Assembly: GCA_025936205.1 (NCBI GenBank)
Contig: JAICTU010000405.1
Location: forward strand, 1 to 8,499
Direction: 5' to 3'
DNA length: 8,499 nucleotides
DNA from: Polyangiaceae bacterium
GTDB taxonomy: Bacteria > Myxococcota > Polyangia > Polyangiales > Polyangiaceae
In this document: positions 1 to 6,749 of the stretch, one piece after another
Numbering within the stretch: the first letter of the stretch is position 1
Layout of the letters: the number at the start of each line of letters is the position of its first letter
The notes under the pieces: generated by a model
Told to the model about the DNA's origin: nothing
Databases searched by the model: none
Seen by the model: only the letters and a program-made list of their open reading frames with translations
Position numbers and translations under genes: made by a program

Positions 1-610
1 TGATCACCATCAGGGTATTGTTGAAGTCGGGCGCCACGCCGCCCGCAAGCTGGCCGAGGGAGTTCATGCGCTCACGCTGGCGCAGCTGAGTCTGGCTCTC
101 GCGCAGGTCGTGCGCGGCCGCCAGCGAGCGCAGCGCCGCCTCGACCAGGGCCGCCGCGATGCCGAGCACGATCGGATCCTGCTCGGCAAACGGGGACTCG
201 GAGGCGAACACCACCAGATCGGGCAGCGGCTTGTATTGTTGCAGCGGCGCGAGCAGTCCATGGCGGCGCGCCGCTGGCGCCGCGGGTTCGGAGTAGCTGG
301 TGACGCGACCGAGTCGTCGCGCCTCCCCTGCGGCGCGGCGGACCTGCTCCTCGGCGCGATCCGGCAGCACCTCGCCGCGCCACAGCTCGGCCGTGTGCGC
401 TCCGAGCGCGCTGCGCAGCAGCTCGCTGAAGGTCTCGATGCAGTCCTCGACGCTGGCCGCGGTCGCGAGCCGTTGCGAGAGCTGTTCGAGCACGCGCAGC
501 CGGCGGCCCTGCTGCTCCAGCTGCTCGGCGCGGTTCGACAGCTCGATCTCCGCCGCCGAGAGCTCGCGCACGAGCAGCCGCACACGGCCCTCGAGCTCAG
601 GCGAGTTCAC
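1..610 (-). CDS. GAF-type sensor histidine kinase, partial (C-terminus beyond window), H-box histidine replaced by proline
   Basis: 203 residues are visible, read leftward and cut by the window edge. Residues 1-50 are a charged, leucine-rich helical segment, probably a coiled coil. Residues about 45-165 look like a degenerate GAF sensory domain (VEDCIETFSELLRSALGAHTAELW at the start, PDLVVFASESPFAEQDPIVLGI near the end). A linker helix (AAHDLRESQTQLRQRERM) then leads into the dimerisation/phosphoacceptor motif LGQLAGGVAPDFNNTLMVI. In this kinase class the motif is normally GGVAHDFNN, and the autophosphorylated histidine is here Pro194 (codon CCC, 29-31). No membrane segment is visible, so a cytoplasmic kinase is likely. 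The start is GTG at 608-610: an in-frame TGA lies four codons upstream, and GAGGGGG sits 4-10 bases before the start. It is the third gene of the leftward unit and probably translationally coupled to the lipoprotein before it. The ATP-binding and any receiver domains lie outside the window. The family call is firm; activity is uncertain. Confidence 0.85.
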   Translation of the reverse strand, partial: MNSPELEGRVRLLVRELSAAEIELSNRAEQLEQQGRRLRVLEQLSQRLATAASVEDCIETFSELLRSALGAHTAELWRGEVLPDRAEEQVRRAAGEARRLGRVTSYSEPAAPAARRHGLLAPLQQYKPLPDLVVFASESPFAEQDPIVLGIAAALVEAALRSLAAAHDLRESQTQLRQRERMNSLGQLAGGVAPDFNNTLMVI

Positions 611-622
611 GCGGCCCCCTCA
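611..622 (-). promoter_or_regulatory. Ribosome binding site overlapping the upstream stop codon
   Basis: On the minus strand the lipoprotein stop TGA is followed directly by GGGGG, so GAGGGGG spans the stop and lies about 5 bases before the GTG start of the kinase. Both genes are in the same reading frame, separated by TGA and three codons. This favours re-initiation by terminating ribosomes and fixes the kinase start. Confidence 0.6.
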
Positions 623-1621
623 CAGGCAAAAGAACTCGGAACCACAGGACTCGGCCGGGCTGCATTCGTCGGCGCGACTGCAGGACTGAAAGTTGTCGAG
701 CTCGACGTCGCTGACGCTCTCCGAGCTGACCAGCAGCTCGACACAGCCTGGCTCGATCTGCGCGGAGCTGGCGCTGCGGCGCGTGACGGTGAGCGTGGGA
801 AAACCCGACTGCCCGCGCGCCAGGAGCTCATCCACGAGGCCCGCGGGCACGCTCGCCATGCCCGTGTCCGGCACGTCGCACTCGATCCAGTTGGTGCTGG
901 AACCGTGGTGGTTGATGTTGAGGTTGAGGTGCACCCGCGCGGGCCCGGGGCCGTCCGGCGGCGGCTGCCAGCGCACCGGCACGTCCCGCCCGGCTTGCAC
1001 GGCGATCGGGTTGCTCACGCCCTGCAGCAGGGAAACCCCCCAGCCGCGCAGATCAATGGGCATGTAGTCGCCGCCGCTGCTGGACAGGCGCAGGCGCGCG
1101 CCCGGTTCGAAGCCGGGTTGAGGCAGCTGCGCGGAAGCGGGATTGGTGTACGCCTTCGTCACCCGGTTCGGCTCGAGCTGGAGCGGAACGAGCAGGCCGC
1201 TCACGGTGACCTTGCCCAGATCGCGAGCTTCCGGCTGCGGCAGGCACTGGTTGCCGGCACCGCACACCTGCGTCGAAGGATCGCAGCCGGGGTTGCACTG
1301 CAGTACCGGCGTCGTGAACAGCGTGCAGTCGCCGTCGGAGCGTACCTCGACCGGCACGTCGCGCGGCGCGACGGCATCGAAGACCTTGCCGCCGACACTG
1401 GTGTATTCGTCAGTGAGCTCGATGACGAAGCTACCGACGCGTTGCCCGGTCGGGCACGGCTGGTAGCTCAGTGGGCTGCCATCCTCCGCGCCCGGCTCCG
1501 GCGCCGAGCTCTGGATCGACGTTGCCGTCGGATCACCGCCGCAGCCCCCGGCAAACAGGCCTAAGACGGCACACTCGGCCGCACGCGGCAGCCAGAGGAG
1601 TGGGCGGGGCATCCCGACCAT
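620..1621 (-). CDS. Cysteine-rich exported lipoprotein of unknown function
   Basis: The product is 333 residues. The N-terminus (MVGMPRPLLWLPRAAECAVLGLFAGGCGG) reads as a signal peptide ending in a weak lipobox, AGGC, with the lipidated cysteine at residue 27 and a Ser/Pro/Glu-rich tether after it. Two cysteine clusters follow. One is at about 99-126 (C99, C109, C113, C120, C126, with CNPGCDPSTQVCG); the other is at the C-terminus (C314, C320, C326, C332). Between them lies a predicted beta-rich region including HLNLNINHHG and TLTVTRR. Clusters of this kind are common in surface lipoproteins of myxobacteria, but I do not recognise a domain with a known function. I chose the ATG at 1619-1621 because AGGGCG precedes it at suitable spacing. 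A TTG at 1646-1648 is open in frame but has no such site, and ATG 1610-1612 is also possible. It lies 39 bases after the dikinase-like gene and just before the sensor kinase, so it may be a surface partner or sensor component of either. That role is inferred from position only. Confidence 0.75.
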   Translation of the reverse strand: MVGMPRPLLWLPRAAECAVLGLFAGGCGGDPTATSIQSSAPEPGAEDGSPLSYQPCPTGQRVGSFVIELTDEYTSVGGKVFDAVAPRDVPVEVRSDGDCTLFTTPVLQCNPGCDPSTQVCGAGNQCLPQPEARDLGKVTVSGLLVPLQLEPNRVTKAYTNPASAQLPQPGFEPGARLRLSSSGGDYMPIDLRGWGVSLLQGVSNPIAVQAGRDVPVRWQPPPDGPGPARVHLNLNINHHGSSTNWIECDVPDTGMASVPAGLVDELLARGQSGFPTLTVTRRSASSAQIEPGCVELLVSSESVSDVELDNFQSCSRADECSPAESCGSEFFCL

Positions 1622-1660
1622 CTTCGCCCTGCGGCGGAGGAGACGCAAGGGCCGCGGAGG

Positions 1661-3745
1661 TCAGCGATTTCCGTAGGGTCTCGCCTGCTTGACGTAGAGC
1701 AGCGGCGTTTCGTCTCGCTCCCCATCGAACTTGAACTCGATGTCCATGGCCCACCAGCTGGGGACGAAACGGCTTTCAGGCACCGCGGCCGCTCCGGGGG
1801 ACGGCGCATATGCGGGCTGAAAGGAACTTCGAATGGCGTCGAGGGCACGCCCCAGCTCCTGCACCTGTCCCAGCTGCAGCACGCGCTCTCCCGCCCCGAT
1901 CAGGTTGGACTGGGCGAGATAGCTCACCGGCTGGTTCTCCGAGTCGAAGTAGTACAGGAACTCCTCGCTAAAGATGCCGGGCTCCGGCTGCACCACGGAC
2001 ACACCGCGGGTCTGCACGTTGACGTAGAAGGCGGGATCGACGCCCTTGGTGTCGAAGGGGTTGTTGGTCAATGCGACGCCATTGGCCTCTTCCTGCGGAA
2101 AGGCGCGATGCACCAGCAGCGCCATGGCGACCGCCTGATGATCGATGCCGCGGTAGCTGCGCTCCTCGAAGGCGCGGAACGACCAGACGCTGGCCCAGAC
2201 CGTACGCACCGCGTCGGCGATGGGACTCTCCGGGTCGTTCGGGTCGCCACTCTTGGAGGTGTACAGGCCCGCGCCGGTGAAGCCGTCGAGGTCCTCGGCG
2301 TTGGTGCTGGAACGAAAGCGCATGCGGACGCCGGGGTACTCGCGCTCGATCTTTTCCGTCAGCAGCCGCTCGAAGTCGGGATTCAGTGGCAGGCTCTCCA
2401 TCTCGCTGCGCAAGCTGGCGAGCCTGCGATCTCGCTCGCGTGCGTCGCCCACGAAGCTGTCGTCGCGGAGCCAGGCGGCCATGCGCTGGTCGAGCCCATT
2501 CTCGCGCATGAACTGCCGATAGTAGTAGACGGGCACGGCAAAGCCGGGTGGCACGCGCACGCCGGGTACGCGCGACAGCACCGAGAAGTTGGAGGCCTTG
2601 CCGCCGAAGGCGCGCGTCCCTTGCTTGATCGCCGCCAGCAGATCTTTGGGCTCGGTGGTATCCGGGACGATGCGGCCCACGTCGTAGAGCTCGCTGATGC
2701 TCTCATCGATTCCCGGCACTTGCACCGCCGCGGGCTTGTGCTGGTCCCACCAATCGTCGGCTTCCTGCTGACTGGCGGGCGCCAGCGTGTAGCCGGAGGG
2801 ATCGACCTTCAGCCGCACCCACTGTCCGTCGAGCGCGCGCAGCTCGGGGTCGTCCAGGACACCGCGCAGCGCCATGTTGGGTGTGCCGCGATTCTGCGAG
2901 AGCACGTTGATGTGCGAGAGCGGCGTCTGGAACTCCGCCGTGATGATGCCCTCCGTGACGGAGATGTCGTTCGGTACGTGGTCCAGCACCACGATGTCAC
3001 GGTAGGTGACGTAGCTCTCTTCCAGCTCGGCAGCCTTCACGAAGCGCAGCCGCCCGACGCTCTCGCCCAGATTGAGCGCCTGGTAGGCGGTGCCGCCAAA
3101 CAGCTCGTCGGTGGTCAGGATCTTCACGTCCCGAGGCAGCTCTGCCGCGACGCGCTCGACGTTGAGCGAGGTCGGATGAAAGTAGAGCGCATCGCCCAGA
3201 AAGGTGGCCTTGGCGATCTGCCGATAGGCGTCCTCGATCATCTTCGCGTCGGAGGTGTCGTAGGGAGTGATCTCGTAGGCCCACTTGTCGGGGCCTTCGT
3301 AGTGCGTCAGTGCGCCGAGCAGGAAGCGCCGGGAGGGCAGGTAGTATTCCGAGCGATTGAACTGATCGAGCGCCGGCACGCGCGGCAGGCCCTGCCCCGC
3401 CGAGCGGTTTTCCGAAAGGTAGTTCCAGTGCACGGGGAACTTCAGGCTGTTCTGGAAGCTCAGGGCGAAGTCCGCTTCGCGGTCGATCGAGGTCTTGACG
3501 GAGCGCGCTCCGGGGATGGAGGGCGCCAGCGGCTCGGAAGCGAGCGCGAGAAAGTCCGCCTCACACCCGATCTCCGGCAGGGCATCGGGCGGTTCCCCGG
3601 GGGGCAAGAGCTCGGCGGGGATCTGGCAGACCCAGTGCTCGTGTGACTCGCTGCTGCATCCGAGAGTGCTGCTCACGAGCACCAGTGCTGCCAAGCCGAG
3701 TGCTGCCCCACCCCAGCTGCGACCAACGACGACACGGCCGTGCAT
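1661..3745 (-). CDS. Exported lipoprotein with phosphohistidine swivelling domain and PEP/pyruvate-binding (PpsA/PPDK-type) ATP-grasp domain
   Basis: The product is 694 residues. Residues 1-30 form a lipoprotein signal peptide ending TLGC, with Cys30 the likely lipidated residue followed by SSES. Residues about 30-240 are an unrecognised N-terminal region. At about 248-322 is a swivelling phosphohistidine domain, with DIVVLD, then TPLSHINVLSQNRGTPNMAL carrying the candidate catalytic His278, then DGQWVRL. The ATP-grasp domain runs from about 378 to the end. It has GGKASNF (Lys383), VPPGFAVP, RFRSSTNAEDLDGFTGAG (Arg476, Arg478), LLVHRAFP, DIEFKFDG (Glu670) and LLYVKQARPYG (Gln687, Arg689). These match the nucleotide-binding residues of PEP synthase, so the fold looks intact. 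The order histidine domain then ATP-grasp is that of plant glucan, water dikinases; PEP synthase has the reverse order. The C-terminal PEP/pyruvate barrel is absent, so it is not a true PpsA and its acceptor is unknown. The start ATG at 3743-3745 is chosen for the signal peptide; an open extension to 3895 would run into the divergent gene. No strong Shine-Dalgarno is visible. It heads the leftward unit. Confidence 0.85.
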   Translation of the reverse strand: MHGRVVVGRSWGGAALGLAALVLVSSTLGCSSESHEHWVCQIPAELLPPGEPPDALPEIGCEADFLALASEPLAPSIPGARSVKTSIDREADFALSFQNSLKFPVHWNYLSENRSAGQGLPRVPALDQFNRSEYYLPSRRFLLGALTHYEGPDKWAYEITPYDTSDAKMIEDAYRQIAKATFLGDALYFHPTSLNVERVAAELPRDVKILTTDELFGGTAYQALNLGESVGRLRFVKAAELEESYVTYRDIVVLDHVPNDISVTEGIITAEFQTPLSHINVLSQNRGTPNMALRGVLDDPELRALDGQWVRLKVDPSGYTLAPASQQEADDWWDQHKPAAVQVPGIDESISELYDVGRIVPDTTEPKDLLAAIKQGTRAFGGKASNFSVLSRVPGVRVPPGFAVPVYYYRQFMRENGLDQRMAAWLRDDSFVGDARERDRRLASLRSEMESLPLNPDFERLLTEKIEREYPGVRMRFRSSTNAEDLDGFTGAGLYTSKSGDPNDPESPIADAVRTVWASVWSFRAFEERSYRGIDHQAVAMALLVHRAFPQEEANGVALTNNPFDTKGVDPAFYVNVQTRGVSVVQPEPGIFSEEFLYYFDSENQPVSYLAQSNLIGAGERVLQLGQVQELGRALDAIRSSFQPAYAPSPGAAAVPESRFVPSWWAMDIEFKFDGERDETPLLYVKQARPYGNR

Positions 3746-3802
3746 GAGCCGCTGAGAGTAGCACTTATCTCGCGGTGGGCCCTCACTGGAATCGAAGTTC
3801 GT

Positions 3803-3821
3803 GGCGTTGCTGGCCAACGCC
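3803..3821. repeat. 19-bp inverted repeat, candidate operator or hairpin
   Basis: GGCGTTG and CAACGCC are perfect 7-bp inverted arms separated by CTGGC. The site lies inside the divergent spacer, 58 bases upstream of the leftward start and 63 bases upstream of the rightward start. It is followed directly by a second, GC-only palindrome, CCCGCGCGCGGG (3820-3831). The arm length and position suit a dimeric regulator that could control both units. In sequence this GC-rich, short palindromes can also arise by chance. Confidence 0.4.
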
Positions 3822-3841
3822 CGCGCGCGGGGATAAGGTGG

Positions 3842-3880
3842 CGACTGCGCCGCTCGACTGCGCCGCCCGACTCCGCCGCC
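3842..3880. repeat. Three tandem 13-bp direct repeats in the leader of the CotH-like gene
   Basis: Three adjacent units lie without gaps: CGACTGCGCCGCT (3842-3854), CGACTGCGCCGCC (3855-3867) and CGACTCCGCCGCC (3868-3880). Each differs from its neighbour by one base. The array ends 4 bases before the ATG at 3885, in the place where a ribosome binding site would be expected. The unit is neither a multiple of 3 nor a whole number of helix turns. It may be a slippage product or a translation or protein-binding element. Confidence 0.7.
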
Positions 3881-3884
3881 CACG

Positions 3885-6749
3885 ATGGCCGCCAACCCTG
3901 CCCTTCGCCGGCTCTATCGCGCGAGCTTGCTGCCGAGCCTGGTGATTTGCCTGCCGGGGATACTGCTGGCGTTCTGGTACTCGTGGAATGCGTACGCCCA
4001 GCTCGACCGTTACCGGCGCGCGGTGCGTCAAAAAGCACCGATCGATCTGGAGACGCTGCAGATCGCGCTCTACGATCAGCTGGAAGGCGATCTGCGGCGG
4101 ATGTGGATGCCTCCCCCACCCAGCCCCTCTCGGCTCGACGCTTACGTCCTTCATCTGACCCGGCAAGGCTTCTCGACCCTCGAGGACAGCGCCGAGGGCG
4201 ACGAGCGCCCGTACGTGGACGCCAAGCTGGAGCACGGAGGCCGCGTGCTGGATGCCAAGGTCCGGCTGCGAGGAGGCCGGCACTGGCACGTGGGAGGCGC
4301 GCAGAAGTCTCTGAAGGTCAAGCTCGACAAGGGTGAGCTGGTCGAAGGGCATCGCGTCTTCAATCTGATCAACGACCCCACGCCGCTCGTGATCGGAGAG
4401 CAGCTGGTGCTGGATCTGGCACGCGAGGAAGGTCTGCTCGCGCCCGTCTCCGACTTTGTGCGGCTGAAGATCAATGCCAGGGACTTCGGCGTCTTCCACT
4501 ACGAGACCGCCGCCGACGAGAGCTTGCTGCGCAACGCTCGGCGCCTGCCCGGCAGCATCTACGAGAGCGAGCTGCCCGCGTCCGCAGCGACGGAGGAGCT
4601 CTGGACCCAGCCGAAGCACTGGACCAAGGTGGCGTCGCGCACCGACTCGGTCGCGGACAAGGCGAACCGCGCGGATCTGGAGCGCTTCCTGCGTGCAGTG
4701 CGATCGGCGGACGCGCGCGAATTCCATGATTTCGCCCTGCACGAGCTGAACCTCGAGGCCTTCGCCGAGCTGGACGCGCTGGAGGTCGCGTTCGGCGCGG
4801 ATCAGCGCGATTTCAGGGAAAACCACAGCTACTATTTCGACCCGTACCGTGGCTCGTGGGAACCGCTGGCAGTCCAGTTTCGCGGCTTCCGCGACGACCC
4901 TTCCTTCAACCTCGTCGACAACCCAGTACTGCTGCGCCTGAAGCTGGATCCCGGCTATCTCAGCTTGCGCGACCGGCGGCTGTACGAGTTCCTGACCGGT
5001 AAGGGGACGCCGGCGGCGCTGCGCGCGCGGGCCGCGCGCTTGCTGGAGCGGCTCGCCCCGGAGCTGGCGAGCGATCCGTACTGGGATGCGTATCATCAGT
5101 TGCCGCGCATCGACGCCTTCCATCGGCGCATGGTGCGGCCCAACACACTGCGGCGGCTGGGACTGGTAGTGGAATCGGAGTTTACCACCTACAGTCACCG
5201 CCATGCTCAGCTCGTGAGCGAGCTGGAGCGGAACCCGCTGTATCTGGAGCTGGGCGCCACGGAGCCGGCAGCCCAGGTGGAGGTCGCTGCTCGACGCCAG
5301 CTGCCCGAGCTGCGCACGCCGCTGCGACTGCTGATCGACGGCCATGCCGGGGTGGCACTCAACGCGCTGGCCCTGAGCTTTCCGAGCACGTGCGCAGAGC
5401 CCTCCCCCCGCGTGTTGCGTCAGGGGGAGGAGCTTCCGGCGCTGTCCGGAGCCGGACAGCTGGAGCTGAAGCAAGAGCTGCTGCTGTACCCGAGCGCGGG
5501 CATCGCCTCGAGAGCCAACCCGAGCGCACGGCGCGGCAGCGTGCAGGCGGAAGAAATCCCGATCGACTACCCCCTGGAGCTGCGCAGCCGTTGCGCCCCG
5601 GAACGGGTCGTGGCGCGCGGGCGTCAGCTGGCCAGCGACGCGCGCGTCGTCAGCCGGCCTGCCCCTGCAGAGTTGCTCGCGCGCTTACCCGCTCGACGAC
5701 TCGGCGCGGAGCAGGTGCCGGCGCTCAGCGCCGGTGAGGCGGCTCCGCACCCCTGGCAGCTGCCGGCCCCCTCCAGCTCGGAAGTGCGGCTGGGCCCCGG
5801 CGAGGTCAAGATCGATGCCACGCGCGTGTTCGAGGCGGGGCAGACGGTGACGGTGGCGCCGGCGACGCAGCTGCGGCTTGGGCCCGGCGTGTCGCTGGTG
5901 TTTCTCGGACCCGTGCACTTTCTCGGGCAGCGCCAGCACCCGATCGTCATCTCGGGCAGCGGCAGCGAGCCCTGGGGTGGCATCGCGCTGCAGGGACCGG
6001 GAACCCGAGGTTCCGAATGGCACAACGTCGAGCTGCGCGGTGGCACACATCCGAGCTTCCGCTCCACAGACTACCCGGCGCTGGTCGATGTGCACGACAG
6101 CTCCGACGTCGTGTTCGAGAACTGTCACTTCGCGGACCAGGTCTCCAAGCTCGATACGCTGCACTTGGCGTACGTGCACAATGGGGAGATCCGGGACAGC
6201 TCCTTTCGCGGCAGCCCGGAGGATGCGATCGATCTCGAATACTCGAGCGTCGCTTTGCGGCTGGTGCGCATCGTCGGCGCCGGCGATGATGGTCTCGACC
6301 TGATGGGCAGCCGAGTCAAGCTGAGCGACTCGGTGATCCTCGGCGTCACCGGCAACGGGATCTCCGCCGGCGAGGAGAGCCACGTCGATGTGCAGAACAG
6401 CCTGGTCGCGGACTGTAAAGTCGGAGTGCTGGCCAAGAATGCCGCCCAGATAGCGCTCTCGGGCAGCCTGTTGTTTCGAAACGCCACGGGCGTGCATACC
6501 TACCAGCGCACCGTGCGCTATGCCGGCCCGAGCGAGGTCAGCGCGAACGTGCTGTTCGTGGTGGGCTCGAACACGGCGGCGGTCGATCGGGACGATCGCA
6601 AGCACGACAGCCTGGACCAGGGGCGAGTGCTGCTCGACCTGCCCCAGCGGGGCGCCCTCGATCACGTGCTCGAGGATGTGCTGGAGCTGAACGACTGGGA
6701 CCAGCTGCCGCGCTGGCTCGACGAGCAGAAGGCGCCGGGGGCTCCGTGA
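3885..6749 (+). CDS. CotH-kinase-like membrane protein fused to a C-terminal right-handed parallel beta-helix
   Basis: The product is 954 residues. After a short basic N-terminus, one membrane helix (about 14-34, LLPSLVICLPGILLAFWY) should anchor it with the rest outside. A CotH-like kinase region spans about 105-340. It includes KVRLRGG (R129), QKSLKVKL (K141, K144), FNLIND (159-164), the stretch around LAREEGLLAP and VRLKINARDFGVFHYE. ENHSYYFDP (312-320) corresponds to the family HNYYLY strand. CotH proteins are atypical secreted kinases; the PWDLD-type metal motif expected next reads PLAVQ (327-331) here, so catalysis is doubtful. Residues about 340-640 are a helical then beta-rich region I do not recognise. 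Residues about 640-900 have short beta repeats typical of a right-handed beta-helix, including PIVISGSGSEPWGGIAL, IDLEYSSVALRLVRI and VDVQNSLVADCKVGVLAKN. The start ATG is the first after an in-frame TAA at 3834-3836; no Shine-Dalgarno is seen. It leads the four-gene unit with the VTC and DUF4956 genes, a familiar partnership for CotH proteins. Confidence 0.8.
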   Translation: MAANPALRRLYRASLLPSLVICLPGILLAFWYSWNAYAQLDRYRRAVRQKAPIDLETLQIALYDQLEGDLRRMWMPPPPSPSRLDAYVLHLTRQGFSTLEDSAEGDERPYVDAKLEHGGRVLDAKVRLRGGRHWHVGGAQKSLKVKLDKGELVEGHRVFNLINDPTPLVIGEQLVLDLAREEGLLAPVSDFVRLKINARDFGVFHYETAADESLLRNARRLPGSIYESELPASAATEELWTQPKHWTKVASRTDSVADKANRADLERFLRAVRSADAREFHDFALHELNLEAFAELDALEVAFGADQRDFRENHSYYFDPYRGSWEPLAVQFRGFRDDPSFNLVDNPVLLRLKLDPGYLSLRDRRLYEFLTGKGTPAALRARAARLLERLAPELASDPYWDAYHQLPRIDAFHRRMVRPNTLRRLGLVVESEFTTYSHRHAQLVSELERNPLYLELGATEPAAQVEVAARRQLPELRTPLRLLIDGHAGVALNALALSFPSTCAEPSPRVLRQGEELPALSGAGQLELKQELLLYPSAGIASRANPSARRGSVQAEEIPIDYPLELRSRCAPERVVARGRQLASDARVVSRPAPAELLARLPARRLGAEQVPALSAGEAAPHPWQLPAPSSSEVRLGPGEVKIDATRVFEAGQTVTVAPATQLRLGPGVSLVFLGPVHFLGQRQHPIVISGSGSEPWGGIALQGPGTRGSEWHNVELRGGTHPSFRSTDYPALVDVHDSSDVVFENCHFADQVSKLDTLHLAYVHNGEIRDSSFRGSPEDAIDLEYSSVALRLVRIVGAGDDGLDLMGSRVKLSDSVILGVTGNGISAGEESHVDVQNSLVADCKVGVLAKNAAQIALSGSLLFRNATGVHTYQRTVRYAGPSEVSANVLFVVGSNTAAVDRDDRKHDSLDQGRVLLDLPQRGALDHVLEDVLELNDWDQLPRWLDEQKAPGAP

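Larger units (their letters stand above)
3746..3884. promoter_or_regulatory. Divergent intergenic region, presumed promoters for both units
   Basis: These 139 bases separate the start codons of the two divergent operons and should hold both promoters. I could not find a convincing -35/-10 or -24/-12 pair on either strand. On the minus strand, TGCTACTCT loosely resembles an extended -10 but has no matching -35. The region holds the 19-bp inverted repeat and the three tandem 13-bp repeats listed separately. Neither start codon has a strong Shine-Dalgarno sequence, so the starts rest on signal peptide or membrane segment and on upstream stops. Confidence 0.55.

Noticed and set aside
110..1564. 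Open frame of 484 codons on the plus strand across the lipoprotein and sensor kinase
   Set aside because: It spans two recognisable minus-strand genes and their junction. Its composition is that of a high-GC shadow frame.
2108..3646. Long open frame of 512 codons on the plus strand opposite the dikinase-like gene
   Set aside because: The opposite strand carries clear ATP-grasp and phosphohistidine motifs. The plus-strand translation is a His/Arg/Gly-rich shadow without domains.
3801..3840. Possible sigma-54 or sigma-70 promoter (TGGC/TTGC and GATAAGGT elements) for the rightward unit
   Set aside because: The spacing between the elements fits neither the -24/-12 nor the -35/-10 consensus.
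3746..3895. N-terminal extension of the dikinase-like lipoprotein by 50 residues
   Set aside because: The extension would overlap the divergent CotH-like start and run through the spacer repeats, and it would bury a good lipoprotein signal peptide inside the protein.
3783..5474. Long open frame of 563 codons on the minus strand opposite the CotH-like gene
   Set aside because: It is antisense to a recognisable membrane/CotH protein, has no recognisable domain, is rich in Gln, Arg and Leu as expected from complementing high-GC codons, and would cross the divergent spacer.
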